Origin: Candidatus Bathyarchaeota archaeon
GTDB lineage: Archaea > Thermoproteota > Bathyarchaeia > Bathyarchaeales > UBA233
Length of the DNA stretch: 6,329 nucleotides
Assembly: GCA_007050895.1 (NCBI GenBank)
Contig: SMYP01000071.1
Coordinates: 1 to 6,329, forward strand
Direction of reading: 5' to 3'
Positions within the stretch are counted from its first letter, which is position 1. Each line of letters begins with the position of its first letter. The notes beneath the pieces were generated by a model that was not told where the DNA came from, made no database searches, and saw only the letters and a program-made list of their open reading frames with translations. This document shows positions 5,606-6,329 of the stretch, piece after piece. The translations under genes and the position numbers were made by a program.

Positions 5606-6329
5606 CTATCCTGCAACTTTTAGTTCTATTTGGAAAAGCTTTGACCATCTTTTTCCAGTTACGAAAAGCCTTTCGCCTTCTGTATCATAGGCGATTCCGT
5701 TTAGTACATTGTTTGAGTTGATTGTTTCTGAAGTATAGATCCCGGTTAAGTCTATCCAACCTGTGACTTGACCAGTATTTGGGTTGATTATTGCGATTCT
5801 ATCTGTTAACCATATGTTGGCGTAGACTTCGCCGTTTATATATTCAAGCTCGTTAATTCTCTCCACGGGTCCATCATCCCATACTTCAATCCGTCCAATG
5901 ACCTCAAAAGTTTCTGGGTCTAAGAAGTACAAGTATGCAGATCCATCGCTCATTATCAATTGAGTCCCGTCAGTTGTTATTCCCCAGCCTTCAGTAGAAT
6001 AATTGAACTCACCCAACAAATCAAAGGACCACTTGTCATAAATGAAACCTATACCTTGCTGGTAAGTCAACTGAATAATTTTGTCGTCAAAAACCGTGAT
6101 GCCTTCACCGAAAAACTCTTCTAACAATGCATAATTTTGTAAAACATTTCCAGTTTCCAAGTCTACACGTCGCAATGTAGAGCTGCCCTTCAATCCAGTG
6201 CTTTCGAACATAACCTCCTCGACAATGATTAGCCCTTGAGTAAACGCATTTGGATCATGCGGGTATACATTTATAACTTCATAGGTATAGTTCACTGGAG
6301 TGCTGTCTTCAGGTTCGCTATTGAGAGAA
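5606..6329 (-). CDS. Glutaminyl-peptide cyclotransferase (N-terminus cut by window edge)
   Basis: This five-bladed-propeller type of glutaminyl cyclase (Glu_cyclase_2 family, as in plants and some bacteria; EC 2.3.2.5) converts N-terminal glutamine of peptides or proteins to pyroglutamate with loss of ammonia. Counting from the GTG at 6295, hallmark motifs are HDPNAFTQGL (13-22), FESTG (30-34), FFGEGIT (61-67), EGWG (102-105), NELE (148-151), ANIW (159-162), NGIAYD (199-204) and TGKRW (213-217). The set is complete to the natural stop TAG at 5606. The frame stays open upstream to the edge and encodes SLNSEPDSTP before that GTG. The GTG is therefore more likely an internal Val, and the real start, probably with a signal peptide or membrane anchor, lies outside the window. 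The acidic Ser/Pro-rich linker supports export. It is convergent with the Lon-like gene and so not in its operon. Confidence 0.9.
   Translation of the reverse strand, partial: SLNSEPEDSTPVNYTYEVINVYPHDPNAFTQGLIIVEEVMFESTGLKGSSTLRRVDLETGNVLQNYALLEEFFGEGITVFDDKIIQLTYQQGIGFIYDKWSFDLLGEFNYSTEGWGITTDGTQLIMSDGSAYLYFLDPETFEVIGRIEVWDDGPVERINELEYINGEVYANIWLTDRIAIINPNTGQVTGWIDLTGIYTSETINSNNVLNGIAYDTEGERLFVTGKRWSKLFQIELKVAG

Noticed and set aside
5606..6295. GTG at 6295 as the true start of the cyclotransferase
   Set aside because: The frame continues without a stop to the window edge with a linker-like sequence, no Shine-Dalgarno precedes the GTG, and the family motif begins too close to it for an exported enzyme.

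Overview
This window most likely comes from an archaeon, and the closest impression is a Bathyarchaeia-like (Thermoproteota/TACK) genome. Three lines support this. Two candidate promoters have archaeal-type TATA boxes: one sits about 30 bases before an ATG with almost no leader, and one overlaps the previous stop codon. The PP-loop protein is of the diphthamide-synthesis (Dph6/DUF71) type, and diphthamide is confined to archaea and eukaryotes. The secreted protein at the left edge has an N-terminal beta-sandwich plus a PQQ-like propeller, an architecture I associate with Bathyarchaeia surface proteins. The lineage is inferred from recall of protein families and has not been tested by a search.

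Layout: (1) 1-1496, minus strand, a secreted or surface PQQ-like beta-propeller protein whose C-terminus lies beyond the left edge. (2) 1497-1855, a divergent intergenic region with no convincing gene. It holds two back-to-back promoters and an unusual number of perfect or near-perfect palindromes placed around the two TATA boxes. (3) 1856-2536 and 2533-3096, plus strand, a Dph6-type ATP-pyrophosphatase and a class I glutamine amidotransferase that overlap by 4 bases (ATGA). (4) 3150-5570, plus strand, an 806-residue soluble Lon-family protease of the AAA_32/LonC-like kind. Its protease Ser-Lys dyad is intact but its Walker motifs are non-canonical, and it has its own likely promoter and Shine-Dalgarno. 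(5) 5606 to the right edge, minus strand, a glutaminyl-peptide cyclotransferase whose N-terminus lies beyond the window. It converges on the Lon gene with a 35-base gap.

How the genes may work together: the Dph6-like ligase performs an ATP-driven amidation that needs ammonia, and the overlapping amidotransferase is a natural ammonia source, mirroring two-subunit archaeal GMP synthetase. This is the most interesting functional hypothesis here. At the two edges, an exported protein whose predicted mature N-terminus is glutamine and an apparently exported glutaminyl cyclase could be enzyme and substrate, which is speculative. No RNA genes, CRISPR arrays, insertion sequences or clear intrinsic terminators were seen.
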